The notes under the pieces are model-generated. The model had not been told where the DNA came from, did no database searches, and saw nothing but the letters and a program-made list of their open reading frames with translations. A stretch of DNA of 64,000 bases, from assembly GCF_002761755.1 (NCBI RefSeq), contig NZ_PEOG01000027.1, positions 1 through 64,000 on the forward strand, read 5' to 3'. The stretch comes from Roseateles chitinivorans (GTDB taxonomy: Bacteria > Pseudomonadota > Gammaproteobacteria > Burkholderiales > Burkholderiaceae_C). Below, one piece after another: positions 38,921 to 49,675 of this stretch; the stretch's first letter is position 1; each line of letters begins with the position of its first letter. Position numbers and translations under genes: made by a program.

Positions 38921-41386
38921 ATGCAGCAGCTCGCTCAATTCGCTCGCACCCTCGCCACCGCCGTGGCCGGTTTCTTCCAGGCGCTGTGGCGCCGCACCGC
39001 GCCGATGCGGGCCTCGCTGCGCACGCTCCCGGCGTGGAAGCGCATCGCCGTGTGGTCGGGCGCCAGCGTGCTGGCCTTGGCCCTGCTGCTCGCGGGCGCG
39101 GCGGCGGTCGTGTGGCCGGGCCTGCCCGACCTGGACCGGCTGACCGACTACAACCCCAAGCAGCCGTTGCGGGTCTACACCGAGGACGGCCAGCTGCTGG
39201 CCGAATTCGGCGCCGAGCGCCGCAGCTATCTGCCGCTGGACCGCATTCCCAAGCAGATGCAGCAGGCGCTGCTGGCGGTCGAGGACGCCAGCTTCTACGA
39301 GCACCAGGGCGTCTCGTTCACCGGCATCTTCCGGGCGGCGCTGGCCAACCTGTTCTCGTCCCGCAGCCAGGGCGCCTCGACCATCACCCAGCAGCTGGCG
39401 CGCGACCTGTACCTGACCAAGAAGAAGCTCTACACCCGCAAGTTCGTCGAGATCCTGCTGGCCTTCAAGATCGAGAGCCAGCTGTCCAAGGACAAGATCC
39501 TCGAGGTCTACATGAACCAGATCTACCTGGGTCAGCGGGCCTACGGCTTCGAGGCGGCGGCCCACGCGTACTACGGCAAGCCGCTGAAGGAACTGTCGAT
39601 CGGCGAGACCGCGATGCTGGCGGGCCTGCCGCAGAACCCCTATTACGCGAATCCGATCATGAACCTGCCGCGCGCGCAGCGTCGCCAGGCGGTGGTGCTG
39701 CAGCGGATGGTGGACGTCGGGATGATCACGCCAGAGCAGGCGCAGGAGGCGCGCGACGAGCCGGTCAAGCTGCGCAGCGCGCAGGAGCAGCGGCTGCCCT
39801 ATGGCCAGTACGCCGCGGAGATGGTGCGGCAGGTGGTCCATGCCCAGTACGGCGACGAGGCCTACAGCCGCGGCCTGCGGGTGACGACGACGCTACGCAT
39901 GGACGACCAGGTCGCCGCGTACAAGGCGCTGCGCCGCACGCTGATGGACTACGAGCGCCGCAAGGCCTGGCGCGGTCCGGAGGGCGAGGTCGACCTGCCC
40001 GAGGGCATGGACGCGCAGGACCAGGACACCGCGATCGCGCAGGCGCTCAACGAGCATCCCGACAACGACGACCTGCGCGCCGCGGTGGTGACGCAGGTCG
40101 CGTCCAACCGGATCCAGGCGACGCTGGCCGACGGCGAGGACATCGAGATCAAGGGCGACGGCCTGCGCTCGGTGCAGTCGGCGCTGTCGGCCAAGGCCAA
40201 GCCCGAGTTGCGCATCCATCGCGGCGCCATCGTCCGGGTGCTGCGCGGCAACCCGACCAAGGAGTTCCCCAAGGGCGCCTGGGCGGTGACGCAGTCGCCT
40301 GAAGCCGAGGGCGCGCTGGTCTCGGTCGAGCCCGACAGCGGCAAGATCCTGGCGCTGGTGGGCGGCTTCGACTTCAACCGCAACCAGTTCAACCACGCGA
40401 CACAGGCCTGGCGCCAGCCGGGTTCCAGCTTCAAGCCCTTCATCTACTCGGCGGCGATGGAGAACGGCGCCAGCCCGGCGACCCTGGTCGACGACGCGCC
40501 GATCTCGGTGGGCGACTGGAGTCCGCGCAACTCGGACGGCAACTTCGATGGCCCGATGACGCTGCGCCAGGCCCTGGCGAAGTCCAAGAACATGGTCACG
40601 ATCCGGGTGCTGGAGCAACTGACCCCGGCCCGCGGCCGCGCCTGGGCCGGCAAGTTCGGCCTGGACCTCGACAAGCAGCCGGAGAACCTGACGCTGGCGC
40701 TGGGGTCGGGCTCGGTGACCCCGCTGCAGATGGCCAGTGCGTATTCGGTCTTTGCCAACGGCGGCTACCTGCTCAAGCCGCTGCTGGTGACAAAGATCGT
40801 CGACGCGCAGAACCAGGTGCTGTTCGAGGCCGAACCGGAAAAGCTCACCGACGAGCGCCGCGCGATCAGCGAGCGCAATGCGTTCATCACCGGCTCGCTG
40901 CTGCGCGAGGTGGCGATCCGCGGCACGGCCTACCGCGCCAGCCAGTCGCTCAAGCGCTACGACCTGTATGGCAAGACCGGCACGACCAATGACGCGGTGG
41001 ATGCCTGGTTCGCCGGCTTCCAGCGCCGTGTGGCGACGGTCGTCTGGATCGGCTACGACCAGCCGCGCAGCCTGGGCGCCAGCGAGACCGGCGGCGGCAT
41101 CGCGCTGCCGGCGTGGATCGACTACATGGCCGTGGCGCTGCGGGACGTCAAGCCGTCGGAGATCGAGCCGCCCAAGGACGGCGGCCTGGTGCAGGAGGAA
41201 GGGCCGTATGGACCCGACTGGGTGTACAGCGAGTTCGCCGGCGACGCCGGGCTGAAGACCATCGGACCGATGCCGCCGCCCCTGCCGGCGTCCGATGCGG
41301 CCTCCGGCGCCTTCCCGGGAGCGCCCGGCGCATCCGGCGTACCGCCGTCCTGGTGGATGGGCGGCGAGCGCAGCGGCGGACAGTGA
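38921..41386 (+). CDS. mrcA: penicillin-binding protein 1A
   Basis: An 821-aa bifunctional peptidoglycan synthase with an N-terminal membrane helix (residues ~45-70). The GT51 glycosyltransferase domain has EDASFYEHQGVS, then STITQQLARDLYLT. An OB-like insertion follows (residues ~310-430). The transpeptidase domain has S-x-x-K in PGSSFKPFIYSAAM, S-x-N in SKNMVTIR, and KTGT in GKTGTTNDAVDAWFAG. The C-terminal tail is Pro/Ala/Gly-rich. A GATAAT -10 lies ~30 bases before the start. It is monocistronic. Confidence 0.96.
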   Translation: MQQLAQFARTLATAVAGFFQALWRRTAPMRASLRTLPAWKRIAVWSGASVLALALLLAGAAAVVWPGLPDLDRLTDYNPKQPLRVYTEDGQLLAEFGAERRSYLPLDRIPKQMQQALLAVEDASFYEHQGVSFTGIFRAALANLFSSRSQGASTITQQLARDLYLTKKKLYTRKFVEILLAFKIESQLSKDKILEVYMNQIYLGQRAYGFEAAAHAYYGKPLKELSIGETAMLAGLPQNPYYANPIMNLPRAQRRQAVVLQRMVDVGMITPEQAQEARDEPVKLRSAQEQRLPYGQYAAEMVRQVVHAQYGDEAYSRGLRVTTTLRMDDQVAAYKALRRTLMDYERRKAWRGPEGEVDLPEGMDAQDQDTAIAQALNEHPDNDDLRAAVVTQVASNRIQATLADGEDIEIKGDGLRSVQSALSAKAKPELRIHRGAIVRVLRGNPTKEFPKGAWAVTQSPEAEGALVSVEPDSGKILALVGGFDFNRNQFNHATQAWRQPGSSFKPFIYSAAMENGASPATLVDDAPISVGDWSPRNSDGNFDGPMTLRQALAKSKNMVTIRVLEQLTPARGRAWAGKFGLDLDKQPENLTLALGSGSVTPLQMASAYSVFANGGYLLKPLLVTKIVDAQNQVLFEAEPEKLTDERRAISERNAFITGSLLREVAIRGTAYRASQSLKRYDLYGKTGTTNDAVDAWFAGFQRRVATVVWIGYDQPRSLGASETGGGIALPAWIDYMAVALRDVKPSEIEPPKDGGLVQEEGPYGPDWVYSEFAGDAGLKTIGPMPPPLPASDAASGAFPGAPGASGVPPSWWMGGERSGGQ

Positions 41387-41474
41387 GGCCCTCCACCGCA
41401 GGCCGCCGCGGCGGCGACGAGGCCGGCACCCGGACGGATCACCGGGCAGGAATCAGCAGCGGAGGAGTCCTCGC

Positions 41475-42323
41475 ATGTGCCCATCGTTGAAGCCCGCTCC
41501 GGGCCGGTTCCTGAAACGACCCGGGGGCCTCGCGGGCATGCTGGCGACGCTCGCGCTTGCCGTGTCGGCGGTCCCGGCCCGGGCCGCGGACACCGATGCC
41601 GACGCCATCGAACCCGACCAGCCCGGCATCGTCGAATCGAGCAGCACCGTCGGCCAGGGCCGTGCGCTGCTGGAGACCGGGATCGGCTACCAGCGCGACC
41701 GGAGCGACGGCGTGCGCAGCCGGCTGTGGTCCACGCCGACGCTGCTGCGCTTCGGTTTCGCCGAGGACTGGGAGTTCCGCGTCGAGACCGACGGCTACCA
41801 GCGCCTGCGCGCGACGGGCGCCGACGGCACGACGCGCGCGAGCGGCTGGGCCGACACGGCGCTCGGCGTGAAGTGGCACCTGCAGGACAGCGACGGCGAG
41901 CGCGGCAAGCCTGGCCTGGCCTGGCTGCTGCACCTGGACATGGACAGCGGCTCGGCGACCTTCCGGGGTCAGGGTTTGCGCCCGTCGCTGCGGCTGACGG
42001 CGGAATGGGACCTGCCGCGCGACTGGTCGGCGGGGCTCATCGGCGGGCTTTATCGCGACAGCCGCGACGATGGCCGGCACTTCGTGGGCGGCATCCTCGG
42101 CGCGTCGCTGGGCTGGCCGATCGCCGAGCGCTGGAAGGGCTATGTCGAGGTCGCTGGCGACCAGCTCGCGTCGACCCGCAACGGCGGCCGCAGCATCTCG
42201 GCCGGCACCGGTGTCACCTGGCTGGTCGACCGCCGCGTGCAGCTCGATGCGTCGGTCAACCGCGGCCTGACGAAGCAGACGCCGGACTGGGTGCTGGGCC
42301 TGGGCGTGTCGATCGGCTTCTGA
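41475..42323 (+). CDS. outer-membrane protein of the phenol-degradation transporter type
   Basis: A 282-aa protein with a signal (LATLALAVSAVPARA) and a mature beta-rich barrel starting with PDQPGIVESSSTVGQGRALL, then ETGIGYQRDR. The alternating strands (LLHLDMDSG, LRLTAEWDL, GLIGGLYRD, GYVEVAGDQL) end VLGLGVSIGF, with a C-terminal Phe as in outer-membrane barrels. This fits PF13557-type 'MetA-pathway phenol degradation' transporters, a name given by sequence class only. GGAGGAG lies eight bases before the ATG. Substrate is unknown. Confidence 0.72.
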   Translation: MCPSLKPAPGRFLKRPGGLAGMLATLALAVSAVPARAADTDADAIEPDQPGIVESSSTVGQGRALLETGIGYQRDRSDGVRSRLWSTPTLLRFGFAEDWEFRVETDGYQRLRATGADGTTRASGWADTALGVKWHLQDSDGERGKPGLAWLLHLDMDSGSATFRGQGLRPSLRLTAEWDLPRDWSAGLIGGLYRDSRDDGRHFVGGILGASLGWPIAERWKGYVEVAGDQLASTRNGGRSISAGTGVTWLVDRRVQLDASVNRGLTKQTPDWVLGLGVSIGF

Positions 42324-42417
42324 GCCACACAGCGCGCGCCTCCCCTCGCTGGATGATTCCCGGCGCCGGCGGGATGTCGTACAAAGCCGGCTGTTCTTCA
42401 GCCGCTGTGTCTTCTTC

Positions 42418-43434
42418 ATGCTGCTCCCCCTCCGCTCCCTCGCCCTTGCCGGCGCGCTCGCCGCGCTGACCGCCCTGCCCGCCGCCTGGGCGGCCCCGGC
42501 CAGCGGCACCTTCACCGCTGCACGCTCCTGCGAGGCGCTGCAGTCCTTCCGCAAGGGCACGAATCCCGACGGCGCGAAGCTGTCACCAGGGACCGGCTAC
42601 GCGATCCTGGAGACGCACGACGCCGGCTGGACCCGCGTGCAGGTGCCGGGCGCGCGTCCGCCGGAACGCTGGGTGCAGAACGACTGCGGCAGCGCGGGCG
42701 GCGGCGCCGCGACCCCGACGCCAGCGCGGTCCGACCGCGCGCCGGGCGACGGGCCGTCGATGTCGGGCCGCGGCGGCATGTGCGCCACGGCCAACGAGTA
42801 CGACAGCTTCGTGCTGGCGATGTCGTGGCAGCCCGGCTTTTGCGAATGGACGGCAGGCGGCAAGCGCGGCAAGCCGGAATGCGAGGCGATGGAGAGCGGC
42901 AAGCTCAAGGTCAGCAACCTGACGCTGCACGGGTTGTGGCCCAACCGCCAGCAGTGCGGCATCAGCTACGGCAACTGCAGCGCCGCGCCGATGACGCTGT
43001 CGAAGGAGACGATCGCCTACATCGGGCCGTGGATGCCGAACTTCCTGTACGAGAAGGACTTCGGCGAGCATGAATGGCGCAAGCACGGCACCTGCCAGGC
43101 GATGAATCCGGACGCGTACTTCCGCCGGGCGGTGGATCTGGTGAAGCAGTTCAACGATTCGGGCGTCGGGCAGTACATCCGTCAGAACATCGGCGGATCG
43201 ATCTCGCGGCGCACGTTCTACGACAAGCTGAAGGCCGAGACCGGCAGCGACGCGTATCGGGACAGCGTGAAGCTGATGTGCTCGGGGCAATACCTGACGG
43301 AGATCCAGGTGAAGCTGCCGCGGGACTATCGCGCTGGCGGCTCGCTCAAGGACCTGATGGGCGACCAGCCCGGCGGCAGCGGCGGCGGCACCTGCCGCGG
43401 GGACGAGATCCGGATCGAGGCGAGCGGGCGCTGA
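42418..43434 (+). CDS. secreted ribonuclease T2 with an N-terminal SH3-like segment
   Basis: A 338-aa secreted protein (signal AGALAALTALPAAWA). Residues ~25-95 look like a small SH3b domain (ARSCEALQSFRKGTNPDG, WTRVQVPGARPPERWVQNDC). The RNase T2 domain follows, with catalytic motif CAS I LTLHGLWPN and CAS II GEHEWRKHGTC, both with the catalytic His. Several Cys can form the T2 disulfides. It should cleave RNA in the periplasm or outside the cell. It converges on the FabH-like gene. Confidence 0.93.
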   Translation: MLLPLRSLALAGALAALTALPAAWAAPASGTFTAARSCEALQSFRKGTNPDGAKLSPGTGYAILETHDAGWTRVQVPGARPPERWVQNDCGSAGGGAATPTPARSDRAPGDGPSMSGRGGMCATANEYDSFVLAMSWQPGFCEWTAGGKRGKPECEAMESGKLKVSNLTLHGLWPNRQQCGISYGNCSAAPMTLSKETIAYIGPWMPNFLYEKDFGEHEWRKHGTCQAMNPDAYFRRAVDLVKQFNDSGVGQYIRQNIGGSISRRTFYDKLKAETGSDAYRDSVKLMCSGQYLTEIQVKLPRDYRAGGSLKDLMGDQPGGSGGGTCRGDEIRIEASGR

Positions 43435-43492
43435 GCATGCGGGTCGCCGCGGCCGTCGATGCAGCCCCGTCCGGCGTCGCGCCGGTGCGGTC

Positions 43493-44614
<1,122 letters not shown>

Positions 44615-44738
44615 GGGGCGGGTCTTCTGAGGTCGCCCCGTTGCGGGGCCAAGGGGCGAAGTTTAGCGAACTGCGCTCAAAAGCCCCCGATCCGTGCATG
44701 CTGCACCGCAACGCGGCGCGAACTGCCGCCGGCATGCG

Positions 44739-44797
44739 TAGAATGAGCCACCGGGCCCAAATTTTGGGACCCGGTTTTTTTTTGGCCGGGTCCCAAG
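44739..44797 (+). promoter_or_regulatory. possible transcription attenuator in the guaC leader
   Basis: A TAGAAT -10 (44739-44744) would start a transcript at ~44750. Arm 1 (ACCGGGCCCAAA, 44750-44761) pairs with arm 2 (TTTGGGACCCGGT, 44763-44775, one bulge), and nine Ts follow (44775-44783): a strong plus-strand terminator. Arm 2 also pairs perfectly over 11 bp with arm 3 (CCGGGTCCCAA, 44786-44796), which buries the T-run in a loop. The two hairpins exclude each other. No plus-strand gene lies upstream for the terminator to serve. Confidence 0.55.
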
Positions 44798-44860
44798 TCA
44801 AGCGCTCGCAGCCCAGGGCATGCACTGCATCAACGCAGCCCGACATTGCGACTTTGGACC

Positions 44861-45838
44861 ATGGAAATCTTTGACTACGACAACATCCTGCTGCTGCCCC
44901 GCAAGTGCCGCGTGACCAGCCGCAGCGAGTGCGACACCGCCGTCGACTTCGGACCCCGCCGCTTCAAGCTGCCGGTGGTGCCGGCCAACATGAAGACGGT
45001 CGTGGACGAGCCCATCACCGAATGGCTGGCCGCCAACGGCTACTTCTACGTGATGCACCGCTTCGACCTGGACGCGGTCGCCTTCGCCCGCACGATGCGG
45101 GACAAGGGCCTGCTGGTCTCCCTCAGCGCCGGCGTCAAGGACGCCGACTACACCCTCGTCGACCGCCTCGCGGCCGAAGGCCTGGGCGCCGACTACATCA
45201 CCATCGACATCGCCCACGGCCACGCCGACGCGGTGCAGCGGATGATCGCCCACATCAAGCACCGGCTGCCCGACACCTTCGTCATCGCCGGCAACGTGGG
45301 CACGCCCGAGGGCGTGATCGACCTCGAGAATTGGGGCGCGGACGCGACCAAGGTCGGCATCGGCCCGGGCAAGGTCTGCATCACGCGGCTCAAGACCGGC
45401 TTCGGCACCGGCGGCTGGCAGCTGTCGGCGCTGAAGTGGTGCGCCCGGGTCGCGACCAAGCCCATCATTGCCGACGGCGGCATCCGCCATCACGGCGACA
45501 TCGCCAAGAGCGTGCGCTTCGGCGCGGCGATGGTGATGATCGGCTCGCTCTTCGCCGGCCATGAGGAGTCGCCGGGCAACACCGTCGAGGTCGACGGCAA
45601 GCGCTACAAGGAGTACTACGGCTCCGCGTCCGACTTCAACAAGGGCGAGTACAAGCATGTGGAGGGCAAGCGCATCCTCGAGCCGGTGAAGGGCAAGCTC
45701 GGCGACACGCTGCGCGAGATGCAGGAGGACCTGCAGAGCTCGATCTCCTACGCCGGCGGCCGCGCCCTCGGCGACCTGCGCAAGGTGAACTACGTGGTCC
45801 TGGGCGGCGAGAACGCCGGCGAGCACCTGTTCATGTGA
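44861..45838 (+). CDS. guaC: GMP reductase
   Basis: A 325-aa IMPDH/GMPR TIM barrel, close to the Bacillus-type GuaC. The catalytic Cys lies in [20 protein letters not shown] (ending before WQLSALKW). [20 protein letters not shown] and [15 protein letters not shown] bind phosphate. It converts GMP to IMP with NADPH and ammonia release. There are no CBS domains. It is preceded by a candidate attenuator and lies divergent to the FabH-like gene. It converges on metE with a short GC hairpin between. Confidence 0.95.
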   Translation: MEIFDYDNILLLPRKCRVTSRSECDTAVDFGPRRFKLPVVPANMKTVVDEPITEWLAANGYFYVMHRFDLDAVAFARTMRDKGLLVSLSAGVKDADYTLVDRLAAEGLGADYITIDIAHGHADAVQRMIAHIKHRLPDTFVIAGNVGTPEGVIDLENWGADATKVGIGPGKVCITRLKTGFGTGGWQLSALKWCARVATKPIIADGGIRHHGDIAKSVRFGAAMVMIGSLFAGHEESPGNTVEVDGKRYKEYYGSASDFNKGEYKHVEGKRILEPVKGKLGDTLREMQEDLQSSISYAGGRALGDLRKVNYVVLGGENAGEHLFM

Positions 45839-45847
45839 AGCCGCCCG

Positions 45848-45869
45848 CCGCGCGCCCGACGGCGCGCGG
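45848..45869. terminator. GC-rich hairpin between guaC and metE
   Basis: CCGCGCGCC-CGAC-GGCGCGCGG, a perfect nine-base stem with a four-base loop between the two converging stops. It has no T-run, so termination may be weak or factor-aided. Confidence 0.6.
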
Positions 45870-45873
45870 TCCT

Positions 45874-48279
45874 TCAGCCGGCGATCGCGCCGCTTTCAGC
45901 GGCGCCGGTGGCCCGGGGCGATCCCCGGCCGAGCTCCGCCCGCAGCACCTGTGCCGCGGCCACCATGTGCCGCAGCGCCGCCTCGGTCTCCGGCCAGGCC
46001 CGTGTCTTCAGCCCGCAGTCCGGATTGACCCACAGCTGCCGCGCCGGAATGACGGTCGCGGCCTTGCGCAGCAGGCGCAGCATCTCGTCGCTCCCCGGCA
46101 CGCGGGGCGAGTGGATGTCGTAGACGCCGGGGCCGATCTCGTTGGGATAGTGGAAGCCGCCCCCCTCACCGCCGAAACCGCGCAGCAGCTCCATGTCCGA
46201 GCGGCTGGTCTCGATGGTGATGACATCGGCATCCATCGCGGCGATCTCCGGGAGGATGTCGTTGAACTCCGAATAGCACATGTGCGTGTGGATCTGCGTC
46301 GCATCGCCGACCGATGAGGCGGCGACGCGGAAGGCCCGCGTCGCCCACGCGAGGTAGTCCGCACGCTCCGCCTGGCGCAGCGGCAATCCTTCGCGGATCG
46401 CCGGCTCGTCGATCTGGATGATGGCGATGCCGGCGGCCTCCAGGTCGGCGACCTCGTCCCGGATCGCCAGCGCGATCTGCAGCGCGGTGTCGGCGCGCGG
46501 CTGGTCGTCGCGCACGAAGGACCATTGCAGGATCGTGATCGGCCCGGTGAGCATGCCCTTCATCGGCCGATCGGTCAGGCCCTGCGCGAAGCGGGTCCAC
46601 TCGACCGTCATCGGCGCCGGCCGCGCGACATCGCCGAACAGCACCGGCGGCTTCACGCAGCGCGAGCCATAGGACTGCACCCAGCCGTTGGCGGTGAACG
46701 CGAAACCGTCGAGCTGCTCGCCGAAGTACTCGACCATGTCGTTGCGCTCCGCCTCCCCGTGCACCAGCACATCCAGTCCCAAGACCTCCTGACGCCGCAC
46801 CGCCTGCTCGATCTCGTCGCGCATCGCGGCGCGGTAGGTCTCGGCATCCAGCTCGCCGCGCTTGAATGCCGCGCGTGCCGCGCGGATCGCGGGCGTCTGC
46901 GGGAAGGAGCCGATCGTCGTCGTCGGGAAGGCCGGCAGCCGCAACCGCTCACGCTGCGCGGCCTGACGCCGCGGGAACGCGGAAGCGCGCCGGTCGGCAT
47001 CCGCGGGCAAGGCCGCGACGCGACGGGCGATGTCGAGCCGGCGCACCCGCGGACTCGCCGCTCGCGCAGCGCGCGCCTGGCGCGCCTCGACCAGGGCATC
47101 GGCCACCGCCGCCTCGTCGCCCCACAGCGCGCGCTTGAGCACGCGCAGCTCCTCCAGCTTCTCGACCGCACCCGCCAGCCAGGGCCGCACATCGGCTTCG
47201 ACCACCGGGTCGTCGCGCAAGCTCATCGGCACATGCAGCAGCGAGCAGGAGGCCGCCAGCCACAGCCGTCCGCCGCGCAGCTCGCGGACCTCGCGCAAGG
47301 TCGCGAGCGCCGCGTCCAGGTCGGCGCGCCAGACATTGCGGCCGTCGACGATGCCGACCGACAACTCCCGACCCAGCGGCAGCGTCCGCGCGACATCGAG
47401 CAGTTCGTCGGCGGCACGCACCGCGTCCACATGCAGTCCGGCCACCGGCAGCTCACAGGCGAGCGCCAGGTTCCCCGCCAGCGGCGAGAAGTAGCTCGCC
47501 AGCAGCACCTGCTGGTCGACCTGGCCCAGCCGGGCATAAGCACGGCGCAGCGCGTCCTGCCATGCCGGCGGCAGGTCCAGCCCGAGGACGGGTTCATCGA
47601 GCTGCACCCAGGTCACGCCGCGTGCGGCGAGCTTCACCAGCAGTTGCTCGTACACCGGCAGCAGGCGGTCCAGCAGCGCGAGGCGATCGAAGCCCTCCTC
47701 CTTGCTCTTGCCCAGGAACAGGAAGCTCACCGGCCCGAGCAAGGCCGCCTTCGGGCTCGCCGGGAGCGCGATCGCCTCGTCGACCTCGGCCAGCAACCGG
47801 TCGGCGTGCAGGCTGAAGGCGGTGGCGCTGTCGAACTCGGGGACCAGGTAGTGGTAGTTCGTGTCGAACCACTTGGTCATCTCCAGCGCCGGGGCGCCTT
47901 CGCGCGTGCCGTCCGCCTTGCCGCCATCCGCCGCGGCGCCACAGCCGCAACCGGGCCCATGCGCATGCACCGCCACGCCGCGCGCCATGGCGAAGTAGCG
48001 TCGCAGCGGCGATTCCTCGCCGGTGAAGCCGAAGCGTGCCGGCTCACAGCCGAAGAGCTGGATCAGGTCGGCGACCTGGTCGTAGAGCGCGAAGTCGCCG
48101 ACGGTGACGTGATCGAGCCCGGCGCCGACCTGCAGACGCCAATGGCGCGTTCGCAATTCCGCAGCCACCGCCTGAAGCGCCGCCTCGTCGATCTCACCGC
48201 GCCAATGGCGTTCCAGGGCGAACTTCAGCTCGCGGTTGGCGCCAATGCGGGGAAAGCCCAGCACATGAGTCCGAATCAT
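45874..48279 (-). CDS. metE: cobalamin-independent methionine synthase
   Basis: An 801-aa two-barrel enzyme. The N-terminal half has the folate-side motifs [13 protein letters not shown] and [16 protein letters not shown]. The C-terminal catalytic half has [10 protein letters not shown], then [11 protein letters not shown] (His and Cys zinc ligands), and [10 protein letters not shown] (last Cys). An unusual Gly/Cys-rich insertion, [20 protein letters not shown], interrupts residues ~105-130, just before the conserved EMTKW. It makes methionine from homocysteine and 5-methyl-THF. metR lies divergent, with a MetR-type site between. Confidence 0.95.
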   Translation of the reverse strand: MIRTHVLGFPRIGANRELKFALERHWRGEIDEAALQAVAAELRTRHWRLQVGAGLDHVTVGDFALYDQVADLIQLFGCEPARFGFTGEESPLRRYFAMARGVAVHAHGPGCGCGAAADGGKADGTREGAPALEMTKWFDTNYHYLVPEFDSATAFSLHADRLLAEVDEAIALPASPKAALLGPVSFLFLGKSKEEGFDRLALLDRLLPVYEQLLVKLAARGVTWVQLDEPVLGLDLPPAWQDALRRAYARLGQVDQQVLLASYFSPLAGNLALACELPVAGLHVDAVRAADELLDVARTLPLGRELSVGIVDGRNVWRADLDAALATLREVRELRGGRLWLAASCSLLHVPMSLRDDPVVEADVRPWLAGAVEKLEELRVLKRALWGDEAAVADALVEARQARAARAASPRVRRLDIARRVAALPADADRRASAFPRRQAAQRERLRLPAFPTTTIGSFPQTPAIRAARAAFKRGELDAETYRAAMRDEIEQAVRRQEVLGLDVLVHGEAERNDMVEYFGEQLDGFAFTANGWVQSYGSRCVKPPVLFGDVARPAPMTVEWTRFAQGLTDRPMKGMLTGPITILQWSFVRDDQPRADTALQIALAIRDEVADLEAAGIAIIQIDEPAIREGLPLRQAERADYLAWATRAFRVAASSVGDATQIHTHMCYSEFNDILPEIAAMDADVITIETSRSDMELLRGFGGEGGGFHYPNEIGPGVYDIHSPRVPGSDEMLRLLRKAATVIPARQLWVNPDCGLKTRAWPETEAALRHMVAAAQVLRAELGRGSPRATGAAESGAIAG

Positions 48280-48296
48280 GATGTTCTCGTCGAAAT

Positions 48297-48309
48297 TGAA
48301 TGGGATTCG
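48297..48309. promoter_or_regulatory. MetR-type operator between metE and metR
   Basis: TGAA-TGGGA-TTCG matches the MetR box TGAA-N5-TTCA with one mismatch. It lies 17 bases before the metE start in the 96-base divergent gap, where MetR plus homocysteine is known to activate metE and repress metR in enterics. Confidence 0.55.
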
Positions 48310-48375
48310 GCATGTTCGCCTTCTCCCATCTATGATTCAAACGAAAGTTTTTCGGCTTTGTCATTAAACCGATTC

Positions 48376-49299
48376 ATGTACACGCCTTTGGAACTGCGTC
48401 ACCTGCGCACCCTGCTGGCCCTGCGGGAGGCCGGTAACCTCTCGCGCGCCGCCCAACTGCTCAACCTCACGCAGTCGGCCCTGTCGCACCAGCTCAAGGG
48501 GCTGGAGGACCATTACGGCGCCGAACTCTTCGAGCGCAAGTCCTCGCCGCTGAGCTTCGGCGTGGCCGGGCAGCGGCTGCTCCAGCTCGCCGAGCTGATC
48601 CTGCCGCAGATCGACGAGGCGGACCGCGACGTGCGCCGGCTGGTCGAGGGATCGGCCGGACAACTGCGGATCGCCGTCGAGTGCCACACCTGCTTCGACT
48701 GGCTGATGCCGGCGATGGATGCCTTCCGGGAGCGCTGGCCGGAGGTCGAGCTCGACATCGTGTCGGGCTTCCAGGCCGATCCGGTCGGGCTGCTGCACCA
48801 GGACCGCGCCGAACTGGCGATCGTCTCGGACGTGGATGCGGAGGAAGCGGGCGTCGCGGTGCATCCGCTGTTCAGCTTCGAGATCGTGGCACTGCTCCCG
48901 AAGGGACATCCGCTGCTGGCCAAGCCCTGGCTGGAGGCGGAGGACTTCGCCGGGCAGGCCTACATCCATTACCCAGTGCCCGACGAGATGCTGGACCTGG
49001 TGCGCAGCGTGCTGAAGCCGGCCGGCGTGACGCCGCCACGCCGCACCAGCGAGTTGACGGTGGCGATGCTGCAACTGGTGGCCAGCGGTCGCGGCTTCGC
49101 GGCGCTGCCGCTGTGGGCGGTCGAGGGCTACCTGGCGCGCGGTTATGTGGCGCGCCAGCGCATCGGGCCGTCGGGCCTGACCGGCCGGCTCTACGCGGTG
49201 AGCACCGGCCAGCTGGCGGCCAAGCCCTTCCTGGCGGATTTCGTGCGGATCATGCGCGAGACCTCGCTGGTGAACCTGGGCGGCGTGAGCCTGCTGTGA
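48376..49299 (+). CDS. metR: LysR family regulator MetR
   Basis: A 307-aa LysR-type protein. The N-terminal winged HTH (residues ~5-62) reads LRHLRTLLALREAGNLSRAA, then QSALSHQLKGLE, and FERKSSPLSF follows. The effector domain matches MetR (ECHTCFDWLMPAMDAFRERW, split). Its divergent partner metE supports the call. MetR uses homocysteine as coactivator. The chosen ATG lies just after GATTC and the frame upstream is open but runs backward through metE, so it is not real. Confidence 0.93.
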   Translation: MYTPLELRHLRTLLALREAGNLSRAAQLLNLTQSALSHQLKGLEDHYGAELFERKSSPLSFGVAGQRLLQLAELILPQIDEADRDVRRLVEGSAGQLRIAVECHTCFDWLMPAMDAFRERWPEVELDIVSGFQADPVGLLHQDRAELAIVSDVDAEEAGVAVHPLFSFEIVALLPKGHPLLAKPWLEAEDFAGQAYIHYPVPDEMLDLVRSVLKPAGVTPPRRTSELTVAMLQLVASGRGFAALPLWAVEGYLARGYVARQRIGPSGLTGRLYAVSTGQLAAKPFLADFVRIMRETSLVNLGGVSLL

Positions 49300-49330
49300 A
49301 TGTGCGGCATCGGCGCCACGGACCCGCCGC

Positions 49331-49336
49331 TATGAT
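49331..49336 (+). promoter_or_regulatory. -10 element of the btuB leader
   Basis: TATGAT places the transcription start near 49343, exactly where the cobalamin riboswitch begins. The -35 is not clear. Confidence 0.45.
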
Positions 49337-49343
49337 GCCGCCC

Positions 49344-49600
49344 GTTGGTGCTCGCGCCCGGCCCTCCGCCGGCGCAGTTCAACGGGAATCAGGAAGGGCC
49401 GCCCGTCCACGGCCGCGGCCCCAACCTGAGCTGCCCCCGCAACGGTAAGCGGAAGGCGCGCCCGGCCGACGCCGTCCACATGCGATGGCATCGGGCCAGA
49501 AGCGGCGCGCGACTCGTGGCTGGATCCACTGGACGGTTGTCCGGGAAGGCACCACGGGTTCGTTCTTCCGACAGCCCGGATACCGGCCAACAGGCGGACC
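49344..49600 (+). ncRNA. cobalamin (B12) riboswitch
   Basis: The leader opens with GTTGGTGC, continues AACGGGAATCAGG, and has the diagnostic B12-box core GAGCTGCCCCCGCAACGG (after a short GGCCGCGGCCCC stem). Further on it has TGTCCGGGAAGGC and AGCCCGGATACCGGCC, both class-typical joining segments. The order and spacing match the cobalamin riboswitch class. A GC-rich hairpin (49601-49615) and a second (near 49631-49650) lie between it and the btuB start, so B12 probably blocks translation. Ends are approximate. Confidence 0.92.
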
Positions 49601-49675
49601 CGTCGCCCGGCGACGCGTCCATTCCGCATGCGGCCGCGGGGAAGCGGCCGTCTGCCGCCGCTTTGTGAATCCGAC

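Noticed and set aside
46525..48375. Long upstream extension of the metR frame
   Set aside because: It runs antisense through metE; metR begins at 48376 where LysR homology starts.
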